Shown here in pieces: positions 1 to 9,691 of a stretch of DNA of 64,000 bases. Positions within the stretch are counted from its first letter, which is position 1. The number at the start of each line of letters is the position of its first letter. Under the pieces are notes generated by a model. That model did no database searches and was not told where the DNA came from. It worked only from the letters and a program-made list of their open reading frames with translations. The translations under genes were made by a program, and so were the position numbers. The stretch is from contig NZ_PGGW01000052.1 in assembly GCF_002794255.1 (NCBI RefSeq), forward strand, positions 1-64,000, given 5' to 3'. The DNA is from Streptomyces carminius. Its GTDB lineage: Bacteria; Actinomycetota; Actinomycetes; Streptomycetales; Streptomycetaceae.

Positions 1-371
1 GTGGGGTGCCGGTTGTTCGGCGGGGCCGTGGGGGTGGCCGGGGCGCTGCCCGCCCCCGGTGTGCAGGGGTGTACTCCCTGGTGGGACCGGGGTGGCCTGC
101 GGGTGCGTCCGGAGCCGGGGCCGGTCCGTATCGGCTCCGGGCGGCCCTGTCGGGAGTGGGTTCGGTCCGGGGTGCGCGGCAGGCGGAGGAGGACATCCCG
201 GGGACGGGTCCGGGGCTGCCTCTCCCGGGGGCGGGTTCGGCCCGGGGCTGTGGGGGGTGTGGTCGGAGGAGCACCCCGGGAGTGGGCCTGGTCTGGAGCG
301 CAGGCACGGCGGTGGTGCACCCGGCGACGGCGGGGAGGGGACGGGGAGGGGCGGCCGTTCCGGACACTCAA

Positions 372-433
372 GCGTTATTTGCGGCCAATGAGTGGGTGAC
401 AGAACGTGACACGATCACGGCCGTAAATAATGC
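372..433. repeat. AT-rich imperfect inverted repeat, possible operator
   Basis: The arms GCGTTATTTGCGGCC (372-386) and GGCCGTAAATAATGC (419-433) match at 13 of 15 positions as an inverted repeat around a 32-bp spacer. AT-rich arms are conspicuous in a background above 70% GC. The element lies about 190 bp upstream of the histidine kinase. A regulator binding site is an inference; no regulator is assigned. Confidence 0.4.
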
Positions 434-482
434 CGTCCGGAATGGTCGCCCCGGACCGGCCCCGACCCCCGCACCCACCCAA

Positions 483-535
483 CCCGCACCCGCACCCGCA
501 CCCGCACCCCGGGCACGGGCACGAGCACGGGCACA
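483..535. repeat. Low-complexity hexamer-like run (CCCGCA / GGGCAC units)
   Basis: About four CCCGCA units (483-508) are followed by three or four GGGCAC/GAGCAC units (509-535). The two halves are not complementary enough for a good hairpin. It looks like slippage-prone simple sequence with no evident function. Confidence 0.5.
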
Positions 536-617
536 GCCCGTAGTACCTGAGGTGGACGTGCCGGGATGCGACCGGGGGCGGACGCCCCGGAGCGCCGGAC
601 TGCCTAGGCTCGGGGCC

Positions 618-1964
618 GTGACCGAGACGACGACGAAGGCATCCACCCCCGCCGACGGGCGGTGCACCGAGCTGCGGATGGCCCGCGACACCCTGCGCGG
701 ACTGCGCGAGAACCTGCTGACCGGTGCCTTCGCGTTCCGTCCGCTGCCGCCGCTGCCCACCGACCACCGGCTGCTGCGCCGGCTGCCGGACCGGGTGCGC
801 GAGCCCGCCCGCCGGCTGCCGCACCTGGCCGTCCTGGGGCTGGCACTGTTCCTGATGTCGGTCGAGCTGGACAGCAGGTTCTACAGCGACGGGGCCGCCC
901 TCCGGGCACTGCTCCTCGGCGTACCGCTGATCATGGTGCTCTTCCGGCCCATCGGTGCCTTCTGGCTGTCGATCGGCGGGGTGTTCGTCTCCGCGATCGT
1001 CGCCGGGCGGGACTGGGGCAACTGGCCCTGGACGGAAGCGGCCATTTTCTCGCACCTGACGATCATGCTGATCGTCGCCTACCGGTCCCGGCCCCGTACG
1101 GCGTTCGACATGTGGCTGGTGACCGCCCTGCCCGGCGGGTTCTTCCTGCTGGTCGCCCCCGGTTACGCCACCACCAACGTTCCTCTCATGCTGATCCTCT
1201 CCGGGCTCGCCCTCACCCTCCTGCTGGGAGTGCGCAGTTGGCAGGATTCACGCCGCCAGGTCGTCGAGCAGGGCGCGGTGGTGGCCGAGGAGCGCTCCCG
1301 GCGGACCCTGCTGGAGGAGCGCACCACGATCGCCCGCGAGCTGCACGACGTGGTCGCCCACCACATGTCGGTGGTCGCCATCCAGGCCGAGGCCGCCCCC
1401 TACCGGGTGGCGGACCCGCCCGAGGAGCTGGTGGCGGCGCTGGCCACCATCCGGGAGAACGCGGTGACGGCGCTGACCGAGCTGCGCCGGGTCCTGGGTG
1501 TCGTACGCGCCGACCTGCCCGACGGGCTGCGTCTGGATCCGGAGGCCCCGCAGCCCACCCTCGCCGATCTGGAGGAGCTGCTGGAGAACGTGCGGCGCGC
1601 CGGGCTGGCGGTGGAGTCGGTGCGGACCGGGAGCGTACGGCCGCTGCCGCAGGGCGTGGAGCTGTCGGCGTACCGCATCGTGCAGGAGGCGCTGAGCAAC
1701 GTCCTGCGGCACGCGCCCGGCGCGCACACCCGGGTGGAGCTGGCCTATGTGCCCGTCGGGCTGGGGCTGCGGGTCGTCAACGGTCCGCCGGGGGAGCCGG
1801 TGAAGGAGTCGCCGGGCAGCGGGCACGGCCTGGTGGGGATGCGGGAGCGGGCGGCGGTGCTCGGCGGGGAGCTGGACGCCGAGCCGACCGGGGACGGCGG
1901 CTTCGCGGTGGAGGTCTTCCTGCCGGTGGAGCCGGGCCCGGTGCCGGACGGTGGTCCCGCGTGA
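618..1964 (+). CDS. NarL-type sensor histidine kinase
   Basis: A 448-residue sensor kinase that should phosphorylate the response regulator encoded directly after it. Several hydrophobic segments lie between about residues 70 and 200. A HisKA_3 dimerisation helix follows, with the motif ARELHDVVAHHMSVV and phospho-acceptor His near residue 243. A HATPase_c domain ends the protein, with an N box (EALSNVLRHAPG) and a G box (SGHGLVGMRER). The GTG at 618 sits 8 bp after TAGGCT, which fits a leaderless transcript; the ATG at 678 is an alternative start. The stop overlaps the regulator start by 4 bp, so the two are translationally coupled. The ligand is unknown. Confidence 0.93.
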   Translation: MTETTTKASTPADGRCTELRMARDTLRGLRENLLTGAFAFRPLPPLPTDHRLLRRLPDRVREPARRLPHLAVLGLALFLMSVELDSRFYSDGAALRALLLGVPLIMVLFRPIGAFWLSIGGVFVSAIVAGRDWGNWPWTEAAIFSHLTIMLIVAYRSRPRTAFDMWLVTALPGGFFLLVAPGYATTNVPLMLILSGLALTLLLGVRSWQDSRRQVVEQGAVVAEERSRRTLLEERTTIARELHDVVAHHMSVVAIQAEAAPYRVADPPEELVAALATIRENAVTALTELRRVLGVVRADLPDGLRLDPEAPQPTLADLEELLENVRRAGLAVESVRTGSVRPLPQGVELSAYRIVQEALSNVLRHAPGAHTRVELAYVPVGLGLRVVNGPPGEPVKESPGSGHGLVGMRERAAVLGGELDAEPTGDGGFAVEVFLPVEPGPVPDGGPA

Positions 1965-2626
1965 TCCGGGTGGTGATCACCGACGACCAGGTGATGGTCC
2001 GGGAGGGCTTCTCCGTCCTGCTGAACGCCCAGCCGGACATGGAGGTCGTCGGGGAGGCGGTCGACGGCCGCGAGGCCGTGGAGCAGGTCGCCGCGCTCGC
2101 CCCGGACGTGGTGCTCATGGACATCCGGATGCCCCGGCTCAACGGTCTGGAGGCCACCCGGGAGATCTGCGCCTCGGGGGCCGCGGCGAAGGTGCTGATC
2201 CTGACCACCTACGACCTGGACGAGTACGTCTACCAGGCGCTGCGCGCCGGGGCGAGCGGCTTCCTGCTCAAGGACGCCTCCGCCCGTCAGCTCGCCGACG
2301 GGGTGCGGACGGTGGCGGGCGGCGAGGCGCTGCTCGCGCCCGCGGTCACCCGGCGGCTGATCGCGGAGTTCTCCCGGCTCGCCGGCCGGACCGGGCCGCG
2401 TGCTCCGCTCCGGGAGCGGATCGGGGACCTGACCGAGCGCGAGACCCAGGTGCTCGCGCTCGTCGCGCAGGGCCTGTCCAACGGCGAGATAGCCGCCGAG
2501 CTCGTCGTCGCCGAGTCCACGGTGAAGACCCATGTCAGCCGGGTGCTGGTCAAACTGGGGCTGCGCGACCGTACCCAGGCGGCGGTCTTCGCGTACGAGT
2601 CGGGACTGGTCACACCGGGCGGCTGA
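1961..2626 (+). CDS. NarL/FixJ-family response regulator
   Basis: A 221-residue response regulator, cognate partner of the kinase it overlaps by 4 bp (GTGA). The receiver domain has the acidic pair TDDQ near the N-terminus, the phospho-acceptor Asp54 in VVLMDIRMPRLNG, and a Lys in FLLKDAS. A LuxR-type helix-turn-helix sits at the C-terminus (LTERETQVLALVAQGLSNGEIAAEL). It should be a DNA-binding activator or repressor; its targets cannot be told from sequence. Confidence 0.94.
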   Translation: MIRVVITDDQVMVREGFSVLLNAQPDMEVVGEAVDGREAVEQVAALAPDVVLMDIRMPRLNGLEATREICASGAAAKVLILTTYDLDEYVYQALRAGASGFLLKDASARQLADGVRTVAGGEALLAPAVTRRLIAEFSRLAGRTGPRAPLRERIGDLTERETQVLALVAQGLSNGEIAAELVVAESTVKTHVSRVLVKLGLRDRTQAAVFAYESGLVTPGG

Positions 2627-2746
2627 GGCTGCCCCGGCGGTCCGGGTGGGAGGGCCCGGGCGGTCACGGATCGGTTGCGCCGTCGGCGGCACGCGGCGCG
2701 CACTCTATCCTCGACCCACAGGTGAGTTGGGGAGGAGCGGCGCGCG

Positions 2747-4567
2747 ATGGAGCCATTGGGGGAGGGGGACCCGCGCTGGGTGGGCGGCTACCGGCTGCTG
2801 GGCGGACTGGGTGCCGGCGGGATGGGCCGGGTCTACCTGGCCCGTTCCGAGCGCGGCCGTACGGTCGCGGTGAAGGTCGTCCGTGCGGAGCTGGCCCGTG
2901 AGCGGTCCTTCCGGGAGCGCTTCGCCAAGGAGGTCACCGCCGCGCGGCGGGTCGGCGGCCAGTGGACGGCTCCGGTGCTGGACGCCGACACCGAGGCCGA
3001 CACGCCCTGGGTGGCCACCGGCTACATAGCCGGGCCGTCCCTGCAGTCGGTGGTGGAGGAGGACCACGGCCCGCTGCCGGAGCACTCGGTGTACGCGCTG
3101 GCCGCCGGGCTGGTCGGGGCGCTGCGCGCGATCCACGGCGCCGGGCTCGTGCACCGGGATCTGAAGCCGTCCAACGTGCTGGTCACGATCGACGGGCCGA
3201 AGGTGATCGACTTCGGTATCGCCCGCGCCCTGGACTCCGTCACCGAGAGCGGGCTGACCCAGACCGGCGCGGTCATCGGCTCGCCGGGCTTCATGTCGCC
3301 CGAGCAGGTGCGCGGTGAGCGCGTCACTCCGGCCAGCGACATCTTCTGCCTGGGCTCGGTGCTCGCCTTCGCCGCCACCGGCCGGATGCCGTTCGGCGGC
3401 GACGACAGCGGTCTCCACGCCCTGCTGTTCCGGATCGCCTCGGAGCCGCCGGACCTGACGGGGCTGTCCGGTTCGCTGCGCGAACTGGTGGCGGCCTGTC
3501 TGGCGAAGGAGCCCGCCGACCGGCCCTCGCTGGACGACCTGGCCGCCCGGGTCGGGCCGCACGCGCCGGCGGGCGGCACCTGGCTGCCGGGCGAGGTGCT
3601 GGCCCAGCTCGGCCGCCATGCCGTCCGGCTCCTGGACAGCGAGGACCCGGACGCCGCCGCGGGCGCCCCCTTCGCCGGAACGGCCGGTGCCGCAGTACCG
3701 CCGAGGCCCGGTACTCCGCCGCCGCCCGTGTCCCCGGTGGCGGTCGCCCCGGGCTTCCCGGCACCCGGCGCGGTGACCGCCGTACCGGGTCCCTCCCCGT
3801 ACCCCCCGGCGCCGCCGCCCACCGGCCCGATCGGGCCGTACGTGCCCCAGCAGCCGTGGCACTCCACGCCGCCGCAGGGCGCCGGGCCCTACCCGGGGCC
3901 TCCCGGCGTCCTGCAGCCGCTGCGCGGGCTGTCCCTGGCGCTGTGCGCGACCCTGAGCGCGGTGCTGCTGTACACGCTGGTGGAGTTCGTGCTGAACATC
4001 CGCCTCTACAACGCGCTGGACGCGCCCGAGGAGACACCGCTGGGCGACCTCCGCATCGACCAGGAGTCGCTGCGGACGACCACCGACGCGATGGCGGGGC
4101 TGGGCCTGCTGTTCGGCCTGCCCGTGGTCGTGCTGTGGGTGCTGTGGTTCTGGCGGGCCCGGGCGAACGCCGAGGTGTTCGCGCCCGGGCGGATCCGGCA
4201 CAGCCAGGGGTGGGCGATCGGCTCCTGGTTCACCCCGGCGATCTGCCTCTTCATGCCCAAGCAGATCGTCAACGACGTCTGGGACCACAGTGATCCGGCC
4301 GCGGACCGGGGCAACTGGTACGGCCCCCGCCGCCGCGGCACCCGCGGGCTGCTCAACAGCTGGTGGACGCTGTGGCTGTGCATGCTGCTCGGCGGGATCC
4401 TGGAGTGGGAGTCCTGGTACGAGTCCGGGACCGTCGGCGACGCGCAGGGCGCCGCCGCCTACTCGATCGTGCTGGACCTGGTGGAGCTTCCGGCGACGCT
4501 GCTGGCGATCCTGGTGGTGCTGCGCCTGACCGGGATGCAGGAGAGCCGGGGCATCGGCCGGCGGTGA
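2747..4567 (+). CDS. Ser/Thr protein kinase with C-terminal DUF4328-like membrane domain
   Basis: A 606-residue Hanks-type kinase. Residues 15-270 hold the kinase domain: glycine loop GGLGAGGMGRVYLA, catalytic Lys43, HRDLKPSN with Asp138, and DFG at 155-157. A Pro/Gly/Ala-rich linker (about 300-385) leads to a membrane domain with roughly four helices. The WFWRARANAEVF and RHSQGWAIGSWFTPAICLFMPKQ regions and the late RNWYGPRR resemble DUF4328 proteins. No PASTA or other outer sensor is visible, so the signal may come through the membrane domain itself. GGGGAGGAG lies 11-17 bp before the ATG. The 3' end overlaps the convergent secreted-protein gene by 109 bp. Confidence 0.92.
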   Translation: MEPLGEGDPRWVGGYRLLGGLGAGGMGRVYLARSERGRTVAVKVVRAELARERSFRERFAKEVTAARRVGGQWTAPVLDADTEADTPWVATGYIAGPSLQSVVEEDHGPLPEHSVYALAAGLVGALRAIHGAGLVHRDLKPSNVLVTIDGPKVIDFGIARALDSVTESGLTQTGAVIGSPGFMSPEQVRGERVTPASDIFCLGSVLAFAATGRMPFGGDDSGLHALLFRIASEPPDLTGLSGSLRELVAACLAKEPADRPSLDDLAARVGPHAPAGGTWLPGEVLAQLGRHAVRLLDSEDPDAAAGAPFAGTAGAAVPPRPGTPPPPVSPVAVAPGFPAPGAVTAVPGPSPYPPAPPPTGPIGPYVPQQPWHSTPPQGAGPYPGPPGVLQPLRGLSLALCATLSAVLLYTLVEFVLNIRLYNALDAPEETPLGDLRIDQESLRTTTDAMAGLGLLFGLPVVVLWVLWFWRARANAEVFAPGRIRHSQGWAIGSWFTPAICLFMPKQIVNDVWDHSDPAADRGNWYGPRRRGTRGLLNSWWTLWLCMLLGGILEWESWYESGTVGDAQGAAAYSIVLDLVELPATLLAILVVLRLTGMQESRGIGRR

Positions 4568-5160
4568 CGCCGCCGGACCGGCGGGAGTGCGGGCGGCGGG
4601 AGTGCGAGCGGCCGGTGCGGCCGGCCGGTGGTGCGGCGGCGCAGCACCACCAGCAGGCCGGCCACCCCCGCGAGCGCGGCACCGCCGAAGGCCGCCGCCC
4701 GGGGGGAGAGCGGCTCGGACCCGGTGGTGCCGGTGTGGACGACGCCGGTGTGGACGAAGGAGCCGGACAGCAGCTCCCCGGTGCCGCACAGCACGATCAC
4801 GGGATAGCTGCCGCCGACGGCCAGCCCCGGCCGTACGGCGGCGGTGGCGTGTCTCTCCCGGGCCGGGCCGCGGACGGGGCGCTCCAGGGCGACGGTCCGC
4901 TCGAAGGCGGGTGAGGAGACGGTGCCGCCCGGGCCGCCCGCCTCGCACACGGCGCGTACGCCGACGGCGGTGCCCGCACCGCCGTGGTGCGGGCTGAGGA
5001 CGAGTTCCCGGCCGGTGCCGGGAGCGCCGTCGCCGGTGTCCGCGGCGGCCGGTGCCGCGGCGGCGGTCAGGGCGGCGGTCAGGGCGGCGAGCAGGGCGGT
5101 TTTCAGGGTGGTGGCGAGGCAGTGGGCGGCGGTGAGCCGCCGGGGGGACGGGGACTGCAT
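4459..5160 (-). CDS. Predicted secreted or membrane-anchored protein of unknown function
   Basis: A 233-residue product starting at an ATG with GGAGG 5-9 bp upstream. A signal peptide is clear (LKTALLAALTAALTAAAAPAAADTG), then an exported domain of about 110 residues with two Cys, then one membrane helix (AAFGGAALAGVAGLLVV) and a basic tail. That N-to-C order suggests a surface protein held by a C-terminal helix. The last 60 or so residues are Arg/Pro-rich and lie partly antisense to the kinase gene. The natural stop may be nearer the membrane helix if there is a frameshift or assembly error, so the 3' end is uncertain. No function is recognised. Confidence 0.6.
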   Translation of the reverse strand: MQSPSPRRLTAAHCLATTLKTALLAALTAALTAAAAPAAADTGDGAPGTGRELVLSPHHGGAGTAVGVRAVCEAGGPGGTVSSPAFERTVALERPVRGPARERHATAAVRPGLAVGGSYPVIVLCGTGELLSGSFVHTGVVHTGTTGSEPLSPRAAAFGGAALAGVAGLLVVLRRRTTGRPHRPLALPPPALPPVRRRHRRPMPRLSCIPVRRSTTRIASSVAGSSTRSSTIE

Positions 5161-5433
5161 GGCGACCTCCTGCGACGTTCCGACACGGTGCCGCCGGTGC
5201 CCGGGCCGGACCTCCGGTCGGCGCCGGCCGGCACCGGTGGGCGCCGGTCCGTGTCGGTCCGTGTCGGTCCGTGTCGTCTGTGGCATCGCCCCCATGCGAG
5301 CAGCGTCCCCGGCCCCCCGCATCCCCGGCGGGCGACGGGGGTGACACGGCTGCGCCGTACGGCGGAGCGTGACCACTCGGTCGCGTTCCGCCGTACGGCG
5401 CGTTGCTGATGCCGGTCTGCCGCCGGTCCGCCG

Positions 5434-7089
5434 TCAGCCGATGTCGCGGCGCCGGAAGGCGGCGATCCCGGCCACCAGCGGCACGGCCGCGAGCAGCAGC
5501 AGCCACAGGTACGGTGCCGCGGTCACCTCCGCGCCCGGCAGCTTGGGCAGATGGGTGAACGGGCTGATGTTCATGACCGACTGCGGCAGATCCAGCGACG
5601 GGCCGATCCAGCCGACCACCAGCACCACGACGACCAGGCCCCAGGCCGCCATGCTCAGCGCGGGCAGGGCGCCGAAGAGCAGGACCGCCGCCCCGGCGAG
5701 CAGCCACACCGCGGGCGTCTGCGCCAGGGAGGCACCGGTCACCCGCCACACCTGGCCCGTGTCGCCGGCGGCCAGCCCGTAGCCCAGGCCGGTGGTCAGG
5801 CCGCTGACCAGCAGCAGGACGACCGACCCGGCGTAGGCGATGACCAGATGGCTGCTCACCCAGCGCAGCCGGGGCAGCACCGAGGCGAGGAGCGGCTCGG
5901 CGCGCTCGGAGGTCTCCTCGCCGCGCATCCGCAGCACCGCGCTCACCGCGTAGACCGCCGCGAGCATGCCGAACAGGCCGATCATGGCGGCGAGGAAGGC
6001 ATCGGTGATGCCCTGGGCGCCGCCCATCCGCTCGATGATCTCGCGGCTCTGCTCGTTGTCGCCGATCAGCTCGTCCGCGCCGTCCGCCATGGCTCCGAAG
6101 GCGAAGCCGCCCAGCGCGAAGCCGGTGCCCCAGCCCAGCAGCGAGCCGCGCTGGAGCCGCCAGGCCAGTCCGTACACCCCGCCGATCCGGCCCTCGGCGG
6201 GGCCGGGCCGGGTGGCCAGGAAGCTGGCGCCGACGTCGCGCCGCCCGGCCAGCTCGTACGCCGCGGCGGACACCACCGCGATCAGGGCCACCATCAGCAG
6301 CAGCACCCAGAACCGCTCGTCGGCGTACGGCCGCACGTTCCGCGTCCAGCCCAGCGGGGAGAGCCAGGCCAGCGGGGAGGAGCCGTCCGCCGTACCGGAG
6401 TCGCCGGCGGCGCGCAGCATGAACGCGGCGCCGAGCACGGCACCGGTCAGTCCCTTGGCGAGCCGGGCGCTCTCGGTGAGCTGGGCGGCCAGGGCGGCGA
6501 AGGCGGCGAAGACCATGCCGGTGCCGCCGACGGTGAGTCCCGTCGCCACCGAGCCGGCGGTGGGCAGGCCGATGCTCATCAGACCGAGGGCGATGAGGAC
6601 GGCGGCCGCGGCGTTGGCGACGGCGGCGGCCAGCAGCGCGGCGGTCAGCGGGGCGCGGTGGCCGACCACGGCGGCGGAGATCAGCTCCTGGCGGCCGGTC
6701 TCCTCCTCCTCGCGGGTGTGCCGCACCACGATCACCATGCTCACGATGGCGATGAGCACGGTTCCGGTGGTGAGCAGCTCCCACACCGAGACCGCGCCGA
6801 GGGTGGGTTCGAAGACCGGGCCGTAGATCGCGCGCATCGAGGCGTTGGCGTTCGTCGAACGGGCCATGTCGGCCCGGTCGGCCGCGGTCGGGTAGAACTG
6901 CTCGACGGCCGCGGCGCTCTGCACGGCCAGCACGGCCAGCAGGATCACCCACACCGGGATCAGCAGCCGGTCGCGGCGCAGGGCGAGCCGCAGCAGCGTC
7001 CCGGTGCCGGCCAGGTCGTGACGGGAGCCGCCGCGGCGGTGTTCGGGGGCCGGCGCCGGGCGGGTGGGGGGAGAGGTCACGGCGGTCAC
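5434..7089 (-). CDS. ABC exporter membrane subunit (large ABC-2 type)
   Basis: A 551-residue permease with about twelve membrane helices in two similar halves, the layout of actinobacterial multidrug or polyketide-antibiotic exporters. It starts at a GTG overlapping the stop of the ATPase gene by 4 bp, so the pair form one exporter. A charged central loop carries the [19 protein letters not shown] segment typical of this group. The substrate is unknown. Expression is probably controlled by the divergent MarR/GbsR-like gene through the palindrome at 8072. Confidence 0.9.
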   Translation of the reverse strand: MTAVTSPPTRPAPAPEHRRGGSRHDLAGTGTLLRLALRRDRLLIPVWVILLAVLAVQSAAAVEQFYPTAADRADMARSTNANASMRAIYGPVFEPTLGAVSVWELLTTGTVLIAIVSMVIVVRHTREEEETGRQELISAAVVGHRAPLTAALLAAAVANAAAAVLIALGLMSIGLPTAGSVATGLTVGGTGMVFAAFAALAAQLTESARLAKGLTGAVLGAAFMLRAAGDSGTADGSSPLAWLSPLGWTRNVRPYADERFWVLLLMVALIAVVSAAAYELAGRRDVGASFLATRPGPAEGRIGGVYGLAWRLQRGSLLGWGTGFALGGFAFGAMADGADELIGDNEQSREIIERMGGAQGITDAFLAAMIGLFGMLAAVYAVSAVLRMRGEETSERAEPLLASVLPRLRWVSSHLVIAYAGSVVLLLVSGLTTGLGYGLAAGDTGQVWRVTGASLAQTPAVWLLAGAAVLLFGALPALSMAAWGLVVVVLVVGWIGPSLDLPQSVMNISPFTHLPKLPGAEVTAAPYLWLLLLAAVPLVAGIAAFRRRDIG

Positions 7090-8051
7090 GGTGCCACTGC
7101 CTTCCCGGCCTGCTCGGCCCGCTCGGCCTGTTCGGTTCCGCCGGTGCCGTCCGCCGGGAGCTCCTCCTGGTAGTGCCGCAGGAACAGCTCCTCCAGGGTG
7201 GGCGGGGTGCTGGTCAGACTGCGGACGCCGGCCTCGCTGAGCCGCCGCAGCACGGCGTCCAGCTTGTCGGTGTCCACCTGGAGCCGCACCCGCCTGTCCT
7301 GTACGGCCAGGTCGTGGACCCCGGGCAGTTCGGAGAGCCCGTTCGGTGCGCTCGCCAGCTCGGCGCTCACGGAGGTGCGGGTCAGGTGCCGCAGTTCGGT
7401 GAGGGAGCCGCTCTCCACGGTGACGCCCTTGCGGATGATGCTCACCCGGTCGCAGAGCGCCTCGACCTCGCTGAGGATGTGGCTGGAGAGCAGCACCGTC
7501 CGGCCGCGGTCGCGCTCCTCGGCGACGCAGTCCCGGAAGACGCCCTCCATCAGCGGGTCGAGGCCGGAGGTGGGCTCGTCCAGGATCAGCAGTTCGGCGT
7601 CGGAGGCGAGGGCGGCGACCAGGGCGACCTTCTGCCGGTTGCCCTTGGAGTACGTCCGGCCCTTCTTGGTCGGATCCAGTTCGAAGCGTTCCAGCAACTC
7701 GGCCCGGCGTTTGCGGTCGAGGCCGCCGCGCAACCGCCCGTAGAGGTCGATGACCTCTCCACCGGAGAGATTGCGCCACAGGTTGACGTCACCGGGCACG
7801 TACGCCAGCCGCCGGTGCAGCTCGACGGCGTCGTCCCAGGGATCGCCGTCCAGCAGGCGGGCGGTGCCGCTGTCGGGGCGCAGCAGCCCCAGCAGCACAC
7901 GGATGGTGGTGGACTTCCCGGAGCCGTTGGGGCCGAGGAAACCGTGCACCTCCCCGGTCTCCACCTGCAGGTCGAGCCCGTCGAGCGCGCGGGTCCGGCC
8001 GAAGGTCTTGACGAGGCCGGACACCGAGATTGCCGTGGTTGCCGTGGTCAT
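7086..8051 (-). CDS. ABC exporter ATP-binding subunit
   Basis: A 321-residue ATPase with Walker [10 protein letters not shown] (about 40-48), Walker B ([14 protein letters not shown]) and an H-loop ([11 protein letters not shown]). The signature is divergent (YSKGNRQKV in place of LSGGQ), as in the drug-exporter DrrA subgroup. The C-terminal extension after residue 220 is also typical of that subgroup. Minus-strand TAGTTT 8 bp before the ATG and TTCACA 18 bp further up suggest a leaderless promoter whose -35 lies inside the 8072-8087 palindrome. Confidence 0.93.
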   Translation of the reverse strand: MTTATTAISVSGLVKTFGRTRALDGLDLQVETGEVHGFLGPNGSGKSTTIRVLLGLLRPDSGTARLLDGDPWDDAVELHRRLAYVPGDVNLWRNLSGGEVIDLYGRLRGGLDRKRRAELLERFELDPTKKGRTYSKGNRQKVALVAALASDAELLILDEPTSGLDPLMEGVFRDCVAEERDRGRTVLLSSHILSEVEALCDRVSIIRKGVTVESGSLTELRHLTRTSVSAELASAPNGLSELPGVHDLAVQDRRVRLQVDTDKLDAVLRRLSEAGVRSLTSTPPTLEELFLRHYQEELPADGTGGTEQAERAEQAGKAVAP

Positions 8052-8071
8052 GGTTCTGAAACTACGCTGAA

Positions 8072-8087
8072 TTCACAATCTTGTGAA
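8072..8087. promoter_or_regulatory. Perfect palindrome in divergent ABC/MarR promoter, likely operator
   Basis: TTCACAA-TC-TTGTGAA is a perfect 7-2-7 inverted repeat. It covers the inferred -35 of the minus-strand exporter promoter and lies 54 bp before the GTG of the divergent regulator. The position fits a site where that regulator represses the exporter and itself. The regulator assignment is an inference. Confidence 0.7.
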
Positions 8088-8140
8088 GTTGCAAAACGGC
8101 CATGATGGTTCCACCTGCCGTGAACTGGAAGGATGGCCGC

Positions 8141-8674
8141 GTGGTGAACGAACATTCGGGTGAGCCGGGCGGGGCGGACGCGCCCGGGGGCCCGGCGGAA
8201 GAGGCCCGGGCCGCCGAGGTCGCCGACTTCGTCGAGCGCTTCGCCGCGGAGCTGACCCAGGCCGGTCTGCAGCGCATGGCCTCGCGGGTCTTCGCCTGCC
8301 TGCTGGCCGACCAGGCGGGCGCGCTCAGCTCCGCCGAGCTCTCCGAGCGGCTGAGGATCAGCCCGGCCGCCGTCTCGGGCGCCGTCCGCTACCTCTCCCA
8401 GGTGCATCTGGTCACCCGTGAGCGGGAGCCCGGGTCGCGCCGCGAGCGCTACCGGGTGCACGTGGACATCTGGTACCAGGCGATGGCCGACCGCGGCCCG
8501 CTGCTGGACCGCTGGACGGCCACCCTGGAGCGGGGCGTCAAGGCGCTCGGGCCCGACACCCCGGCGGGGCGCCGGATCGCCGAGTCGGCGGAGTTCTTCG
8601 CGTTCATGCGGCGCGAGCTGCCCCTGATGATGGAGCGCTGGTACGCCCACCGCGACGCGGACCGGGCCGGTTAG
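8141..8674 (+). CDS. MarR/GbsR-like winged-helix transcriptional regulator
   Basis: A 177-residue winged-helix protein. The HTH covers SSAELSERLRISPAAVSGAVRYLSQVHLVTRE and the wing EPGSRRERYRVH; helices follow that should form the dimer. It is divergent from the ABC exporter and probably represses it, as GbsR/MarR-like proteins beside exporters commonly do. GTG 8141 is preferred (GGAAGGA 8 bp upstream); GTG 8144 is also possible. In-frame codons further upstream lack a good ribosome site. Confidence 0.85.
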   Translation: MVNEHSGEPGGADAPGGPAEEARAAEVADFVERFAAELTQAGLQRMASRVFACLLADQAGALSSAELSERLRISPAAVSGAVRYLSQVHLVTREREPGSRRERYRVHVDIWYQAMADRGPLLDRWTATLERGVKALGPDTPAGRRIAESAEFFAFMRRELPLMMERWYAHRDADRAG

Positions 8675-8692
8675 GGCCCGGTGCGGACCGCC

Positions 8693-9523
8693 TCAGGACG
8701 GGGACGGGGCGGCCCGCGGGACCGGGACCGTCAGCCGCAGCGCCGAGGGGTGCGCCGTCCAGGTGCGGGTGTGGACCGGGCCGGAGACCACCGTGTCGGC
8801 GCGGTAGCGGAAGTGCGGCCCGGACACCGTGACCGTCCGCGCCCGCACCCGCACCGGGCCGGGCACCGAGCGCTGCCGTACCACCACGTTCGCGAGACCG
8901 CCGTCCGGCGCCAGCCGGACGTCCTCCACCGGGCGGTCCAGATCGGTCAGCAGCACCCCGTCCGCCTCCACGCGCAGCCGTGGTGTCTCCGGCCCGGGCG
9001 CGGGCCGGGCCAGGGTGCGGACCAGGGTGCGGCAGCGGCCCAGCATCCCGCCGTCCCCGTCCCCGCTCCCGTCCGCCGGCCGCTGCCGCACCGGCGGGAT
9101 GCGCAGCCCGCCCAGCACCACCCCGCCGCTGTCGTCTATCAGCAGGTCGAACCGCTGCTCGGCGCCCTCCAGGACGGCCCGCGCCGCCCGCACCGCGTCC
9201 AGCGGCACCCCCAGCGAACCGGCCAGCGAGACCGACCCCGGCCGCCCGACCGGCACCACCGCCAGCGCGCAGTCCGGCAGTCCGCGCTCCAGGTGCAGCA
9301 GCCGCACCGTGCGCAGCAGGGCCCGGTCGTCGCCGACCACCACCGGGCGCCGCCGTCCCCGGTGGGCCAGCGCCCGGGCGATCTCCTCGGGTCCGTCCGG
9401 CAGGCACACCTTCACCCGGGAGGCACCCGCGCACAGTACGTCCCGGGCGATCCGTACGGACTCCCCGTCCGTACGTCTGGCGAGCGGGTCGACGAGCACG
9501 AGCAGTGGATGCGGAACCGGCAC
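8693..9523 (-). CDS. Diacylglycerol kinase catalytic-domain-like protein
   Basis: A 276-residue protein with the two-lobe fold of DAG or sphingosine-type lipid kinases: an N-terminal alpha/beta lobe ([53 protein letters not shown]) and a beta-rich C-terminal half. The usual GGDGT substrate loop reads [11 protein letters not shown], so catalysis is less certain than fold. GTG 9523 is chosen because AAAGGA lies 8 bp upstream. It is convergent with the MarR/GbsR-like gene and divergent from purA. Confidence 0.75.
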   Translation of the reverse strand: MPVPHPLLVLVDPLARRTDGESVRIARDVLCAGASRVKVCLPDGPEEIARALAHRGRRRPVVVGDDRALLRTVRLLHLERGLPDCALAVVPVGRPGSVSLAGSLGVPLDAVRAARAVLEGAEQRFDLLIDDSGGVVLGGLRIPPVRQRPADGSGDGDGGMLGRCRTLVRTLARPAPGPETPRLRVEADGVLLTDLDRPVEDVRLAPDGGLANVVVRQRSVPGPVRVRARTVTVSGPHFRYRADTVVSGPVHTRTWTAHPSALRLTVPVPRAAPSPS

Positions 9524-9691
9524 CTCGGTCCTTTCGGGTCGTACGCGGCGTGGTCGGCGGCGGCGTGGTCGGCGGTGTGTCGGAAGCGGGGACGGTACTG
9601 GACGGTGCCGGGGCGGGGGAGCGGTGTGGACCGCGACCGGAACGCCGCGTTCGCCTCCCGTCGGAGGAGTCCGGTAATCTCTCGGTGCAAG

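Larger units (their letters stand above)
1..617. other. Gene-free GC-rich leader region upstream of the first two-component system
   Basis: I find no convincing gene in these 617 bases. Frames stay open only because the sequence is so GC-rich, and their translations are Gly/Arg/Pro-rich with no recognisable domain. The stretch holds an AT-richer inverted repeat (372-433), a hexamer-like low-complexity run (483-535) and a probable -10 element (TAGGCT, 604-609) for the histidine kinase that starts at 618. Confidence 0.6.

Noticed and set aside
2705..6952. A 1415-codon open frame on the minus strand
   Set aside because: It runs antisense through the kinase and across two other genes; its translation is Arg/Gly/Pro/Ala-rich with no domain. 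The true genes in this interval explain the DNA.
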